This document shows, one piece after another, positions 59,573 to 64,000 of a stretch of DNA of 64,000 bases. The notes beneath the pieces were generated by a model. The model ran no database searches, was not told the origin of the DNA, and was given only the letters and a program-made list of their open reading frames with translations. This stretch comes from Chrysemys picta bellii. Lineage: Eukaryota; Chordata; Testudines; Emydidae. The DNA lies in contig NC_088796.1 in NCBI RefSeq assembly GCF_011386835.1, positions 68,523,468 to 68,587,467 on the forward strand, in the 5' to 3' direction. How positions within the stretch are numbered: the stretch's first letter is position 1; each line of letters begins with the position of its first letter. The translations under genes and the position numbers were made by a program.

Positions 59573-59943
59573 TTGTTAGAGCAAAGGTCAACTATTTGCC
59601 TATTTTCCCAGCAGCTCCCCACAAGCACCGCAAAGCTGCCTTCCGCCTATACGTATACAAAACAATCAATCAAGGAAGTCCAACAGATGTATCCTGTTTA
59701 CCCCTAGAAAGGAATTTAAAAATTCCATAGGTTAGCAGAATGTATGCACGCTAAGTTGTTTGTTACTGTGTATAAAAAAGGCTTGCTTTGCGTTTGTAAG
59801 GTGTGTTCCTCCCTCTGGCATTAGTCGAGGGGGACACCCACTCAGCTGACTGATCAATAAAGAACTTGAAGCCGTCTTCTAGACTCCCGTGCCTCCTTGG
59901 GGTAATTGGGCAGCTCCAGGGGGAAACAAGCCCATTTGGCTAA
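59573..59943 (+). mobile_element. solo LTR, endogenous-retrovirus type
   Basis: A 371-base block interrupts the surrounding MITE with CATG at both sides (59569-59572 and 59944-59947), a 4-base target duplication. It has a TATA box (GTGTATAAAAAAGGC at 59768-59782) and AATAAA at 59856-59861 in LTR order, with near-inverted ends (TTGTTAG / CTAA). No internal viral genes remain, so it is a solo LTR left by recombination. The promoter-like and polyadenylation signals point to the + strand. Confidence 0.7.
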
Positions 59944-60579
59944 CATGCTGACACACACTCTCTCCCCCCACATACACACATCACACTCCACCCCACCCCC
60001 CGCATTTGAAAAGCACGTTGCAGTCTCTTGAACTCTGGGATAGCTACCACAATGCACTGCTCTTTGTGGCGTTGCAAGAGCTGCTAATGTGCCCACGCCA
60101 CTGCACTTCCAGCTGAGAGTGTAAACACTTAGCAGTCTTTTCCCTGCTGTGGTCTCCGAAGGCTGGTTTAACTCCCAGTGCTCTATATCTGTAAGTGTAG
60201 CCATGCCCAAAATGTTCTTTGAAACTGGATTCTCTCTTTCTTGCAAGAAGATGATGAAACAAAGTAACGGCTAGTATCTCCAGACTGATAGCAATGACCT
60301 TTCTGTTGTCTCAGGAGAATTTTTTTAGCATTTTGTTCTTTCTTTCTTCTTCTTTGTTCCTAGGAGTCTCTGCCTATTTTTAAGGAATGAATTTCATCTG
60401 AATTAATCAGTGTTTGAAAATATCTGTATATCCTTTGCTTTTTGTGAGATTCTGCCAATAATGAAATTGTTCAGATGGAATTAGAGTAAGATCTAATCAG
60501 TGAAAGAGAGCAGAATTTGAAATCTCAGGGGATTCAGAACTACCATTAATCACATTTCCCTTGAAAAAAGGATGATTGA

Positions 60580-60790
60580 GCTATCAAGGCACAGTACTGG
60601 GAGTCAGAAGACATGGATTCTAGTCCTGACTCTGACACTGCCTTCCTGTGTGGCCTTGGTGAAGTCAGTTAACCTTTCCCTGCATCAGTCTCCTCAATTG
60701 TAAGTTTTCCCCTACCTTACTGGATATGGAGTCTTAATTTGTGTTTATAAGGATTTTGAGAAAATCAGATGAAAGATGCAAAGAATGGAT
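60580..60790 (+). repeat. MIR SINE
   Basis: GGAGTCAGAAGACATGGATTCTAGTCC, then CTGACTCTGACACTGCC, then TGTGTGGCCTTGGTGAAGTCA and TTAACCTTTCCCTGCATCAG match the mammal-wide interspersed repeat consensus in order, including the CORE region and the start of the 3' tail. This is an ancient amniote relic. Confidence 0.8.
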
Positions 60791-62045
60791 TAATATACAA
60801 GGGTTTCAGAAGACCTTCTGAAATGCGTATTACATGTGTAATAAACTAGACATATCAAACAATATACTTGTCAGGGATTAGTGGAGGGCTCAGCTGGCAA
60901 TAATGTAATGGAAATTCATAAATATGTTGCTGCAAGAACATCCAGCAGGTTGTATTGTTATTATTACCTTTCCAAAACAAGGCACTCATTAGATTCAGTG
61001 TCCTGTCTATTTGACAAGGAATTGCTAGGATTCTCTCTGTCAAAAGTCATTATATGGTGCCTAATACTTAAATGGCTTTGTAGTTTCTAGTTGAGCTTTA
61101 GCCCTAATTGTTTTGGCAAGCTTTTTAAAATAGTCCTAATAAATAGGTTAAAAAGGTTCAACAAAGAGTGATGCACTCATTGCCTGAGCTCCAGTCACAG
61201 GAGATTCAGTGGCAGCAGTTCCGAAAGCAGATCCAGGGCTGTATGCCAAGTGTTTGGGCTGAATGGAAGACTAGAGTGGCTGTATCAGAGGAATTAGTCC
61301 ATGATTAGAGTTCAGAAAAGTAACAGGAATTTTAACTCATTTAAAGCTACAAGGATAGAATGTCACAAGCTGCACAAAGAGACTTCTTCTGCCTCTGCTA
61401 ACTCTGAGCCTGTTCCTGCAAACAGTTATTCAGGGTATGGGGTGCCACTGAAATCAATGAGAGTTTTGCCTGACTAGAAGGCCTTATGTTTAAACATGAT
61501 TTATTGTTCTTTGTTGGGATATTAATTTTATTAAGTGCACCTTTCTTTAATTCTGAAAAAATTGATTTATCTGGTATCTTAGAGCACAGCAAAGAACAAA
61601 AAGAAAAGTTATTTTATACTTGCATTCAAAAGAACAAAATGTAAATATTGCACTAGCAACTTATGCTGCTATTGGTCACAGCCACTCTATAGACATGCAA
61701 CCAGATCATTTATTTTTTCCATGTTCACCATTTGAACTGTTTTCCTTGCTCCTGCCCATGCATTCATGGATGATAAGGATGTCTCTTTGGAATGTTATTG
61801 GCACCCTTGTCTTCCCATAATAAATGCCCAGGCCACAGTGACTAGATAGTGGCTAGACCAGTAATTCTGTTATACTGGCGATTGAAAAATTCAATCTAGA
61901 AAAGTTGGGTTTGCTCTGATCTTTCACTTCCACCCTCACTTTCTGACAAAGCTTTCTGAAAAGTCTAGGCAGCCAGTAGTACCCAGGATTTAAGATTTTG
62001 ATTTAGAATTAGTCACTGATAGGCATTTCTGTATATTAATTACAT
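60791..62045. other. intergenic, nothing recognised
   Basis: AT-rich sequence with only short chance ORFs. Confidence 0.4.
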
Positions 62046-62049
62046 CTGG

Positions 62050-64000
62050 CCTCATAATTCATTGAGGCAAGTCTGCACTGTCATGCCTGGGAGTGCCCCA
62101 TTTATCAATGATGGCACTCAGAGGAACATGGCAAGGGCATATTTACCTCAGGACATCACAGAGTCTCTCCTTAACTCTTATTGTCCACACTGGACTGAGA
62201 GATGATTTATATTGGTTTACCATGAGGTCCAGCTGAGCAAGAGAACAAGCTCATTTGATGTGTGTCAGAGTTACCTGATAACAGCCAATCTTCCAGATAA
62301 GGGTAGACATGAAAACCTTTTTTTTCTGTAGCTACAAAGGCTGGGCAATTGGTGAAGATTCTTGATGCTGTGAGGAGTCCAAAGGAAAGTATCTTGTATT
62401 GATAATGGTTTGGCCTTAGTGTAAATCTGATATACTTCCCATGCCCTGGATGGATGGAAATGTGGATGGAAGCATGCATCCTGCAAGTATGCATCCCACA
62501 AAGCAGTCTTGAGCCTGAAGCTATGGAATGATTAAGGTAAACGTTATGCCATATGTATTTCTTCAGCCTCCTCAGTTCTAGGATAGGCCGAAGACCCCCT
62601 TTCTGCTTTGGAATGATAAAGGGAGTAGAAACCCTTGCCCCTGAATTCTTGAGAAATGTCTGTAGCTCCCAAATGGAGCAATAAAGCCACTTCTTGTAAA
62701 AGGTTCTTGTGAGAAGGGTCCCTGAAGGTGGATGGAGAAAGAGGGCAGGTGGGGGGTAAGGAAAGGAATTGGATGGAGTAGCCGTGGCAACAGTTTCAAG
62801 CACCTATTTCTCAGCCAAAACAAAAGTCATCCTCAGCTGGTGCAGCCTTGTCGGGGAGGAAGAGGATTCCTTAGGTGGGGAAGGTAGCTGGAGCATCTCC
62901 CAGCCTGTTCCACCAACTTACACAGAAGCTCTTCTGGTTCCAAGGCTCTAGCTAAGGACACTGTAGGCAATCAGGACCTCCTCCAATTTGTGGAGACATG
63001 TAATGGGGCATCACTCTAGGACTGGCAGGATGGTGCTTCCAGTAGGGTGATTGTGGGAGATTGTAATGGCCGGAGTATGGGTGACCTGCCCATTGACACT
63101 CCTGTAGCAGACCTTGGTATTGGGTACTCCTAGGATAACCACTTACTGTTCCAGCCTCGTAGCTGAGGGCTGGCTACCTGCTGGACTCTGAGGAAGCAGA
63201 GGAGAATTATTCCTCTGGGAACGATGGCATTGTCAAGAGTGGTTCTAGTGCTGATGTCAGAGCTGGTGCCATGATATATGCTGGAAGGAAGGTGAGGGTG
63301 GATCTTCAATGTGAACCTTGGCCCCTGGTCCAGAGGCTCCAAGGTTGCTTCCAAGGTTGGTACCAGTAAGGCTCTTGGTGTCTGTCGGTATTAGTACTAT
63401 AGCCTCCCTGGCCACCTTCATCAGCAGTGCCTTGCTACCATCCTTCAAACTGGGGCCATCATTGTTTTGTCCTTAGAGTCCTCCTTCCAGGATGGATGGG
63501 ATGCCCACTCAGATCTGTGTTTGTGTGTGCACTGCTCTGCATCTGACATGGAGTATTCTGGATTAAGTCAGCACCAAGAACATTGGCACTGATGTCTCTG
63601 GTTGTGAGGAGATGCCTGGTGGTGCAGGGGATCCCGGTGCTGATGTAGGCTTTCTTTTTGACCCTGTATCACTGCTGAAAGCAGTGGTGGGGCTGATTGC
63701 TGAAGCACCTGCTGAGGAATGCCTCCTTGGCTTCATTTAGATGTCATCTCCTCCCCAGGGTTTGAGGCTACTTTCATGGATTGCTGCAAGAGGTGCGGTT
63801 TGAACCTTGCATCCATCCAGGTGCAGGAGGAGGCGTGTGAAATAGAGCATTTATCAGAGATGTGTCTTTCTCTGAGGCAGAAGACATATGCTATGCTTGT
63901 CTATCAGGGTCAGCAAACTATTGCACCAGGCATGGGGTTTAAATCCTCAGGGCTCTTAGGCTCCACCATTTCCAAAGGTTATGCAATTTCACTTCATGGT
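62050..64000 (-). pseudogene. DIRS-type retroelement, gag-like and reverse transcriptase, runs off window
   Basis: The minus-strand frame 62803-62207 is open for 198 codons. It holds the RT fingers/palm of DIRS elements: FLKNSGARVSTPFIIPKQKG then LRPILELRRLKKYIWHN, YQYKILSFGLLTASRIFT, and the motif C region HVYPYLEDWLLSGN. DIRS enzymes normally have YLDDWL; here the first Asp of the DD pair is Glu, so activity is doubtful. To the right (62800-63860, minus) the sequence reads as the serine/proline-rich gag, with stretches such as SGASAISPTTAFSSDTGSK broken by stops. To the left, decayed sequence continues to about 62050. No recombinase is within the window for this copy. The coding order gag-RT matches the + strand remnants at 11.1-12.7 kb. 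Confidence 0.75.

Larger units (their letters stand above)
58741..60208. mobile_element. hAT-like MITE, interrupted by two later insertions
   Basis: The left end GGGCTTGGCTACACTTGC and right end GTAAGTGTAGCCATGCCC are inverted. The element's own sequence is 58741-58996, 59355-59572 and 59944-60208. It is interrupted by a Penelope-like insert and an LTR, listed separately. An AG microsatellite (59508-59534) lies within it. Confidence 0.65.

Noticed and set aside
59479..59730. Overlapping ORFs with (RE)n stretches
   Set aside because: The Arg-Glu repeat is a translation of the AG microsatellite, and the rest is MITE and LTR sequence.
1..64000. Search for CRISPR arrays, tRNA or rRNA genes, bacterial operons or a novel defence-type system
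   Set aside because: No regularly spaced short repeats, no tRNA cloverleaf with A/B boxes outside SINE relics, no rRNA blocks and no operon-like gene packing. The window is vertebrate intron and intergenic DNA.

Overview
The window reads as a piece of a vertebrate nuclear genome, most probably a turtle. CR1 LINEs of several ages, DIRS-type tyrosine-recombinase retroelements, hAT-like miniature elements with 8-bp target duplications, a Penelope-like insert, a retroviral-type solo LTR and an old MIR SINE occur together. One CR1 copy is nearly intact. Abundant DIRS and young CR1 in a fairly AT-rich genome argue against birds and mammals and fit Testudines. The species cannot be fixed from the sequence.

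The one host gene I can identify is the 3' end of MAN2A1 (Golgi alpha-mannosidase II) on the + strand. Three consecutive phase-0 coding exons (2061-2255, 21371-21481, 22894-23046) encode the last 152 residues and end at a TGA, followed by an AT-rich 3' UTR with several AATAAA signals. The penultimate-pair intron is about 19.1 kb and is almost a museum of transposons. They include an inverted non-LTR retrotransposon (3.6-4.8 kb), a solo DIRS-type hairpin (6.65-6.96 kb), an intronless transposon-like gene of a family I cannot name (7.7-9.3 kb, minus strand, broken), a DIRS gag/RT remnant (11.1-12.7 kb), CR1 fragments and MITEs.

From 23 kb to the end the window is intergenic. It holds a young CR1 (27.0-29.9 kb, minus strand, one stop codon and one homopolymer frameshift), a second CR1 (32.0-33.1 kb, plus), an old near-full-length CR1 with a recognisable ORF1 esterase (41.7-44.2 kb, minus), two CR1 3' tails, several non-autonomous DNA transposons with perfect 8-bp duplications, a nested hAT/Penelope/LTR stack (58.7-60.2 kb), a MIR, and a DIRS copy running off the right edge. 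The left edge (0.86-1.9 kb) holds the recombinase and terminus of another DIRS element, inside the MAN2A1 intron upstream of 2061.

One minus-strand exon-like block at 38.8-39.0 kb and a few unassigned minus-strand ORFs at 49.7-53.1 kb are in the place where, by amniote synteny, the convergent gene TMEM232 could begin. I cannot confirm them. I see no bacterial-type system, CRISPR array, tRNA or rRNA gene. The least explained items are the intronless zinc-motif gene family at 7.7-9.3 kb and the DIRS-type terminal hairpins.
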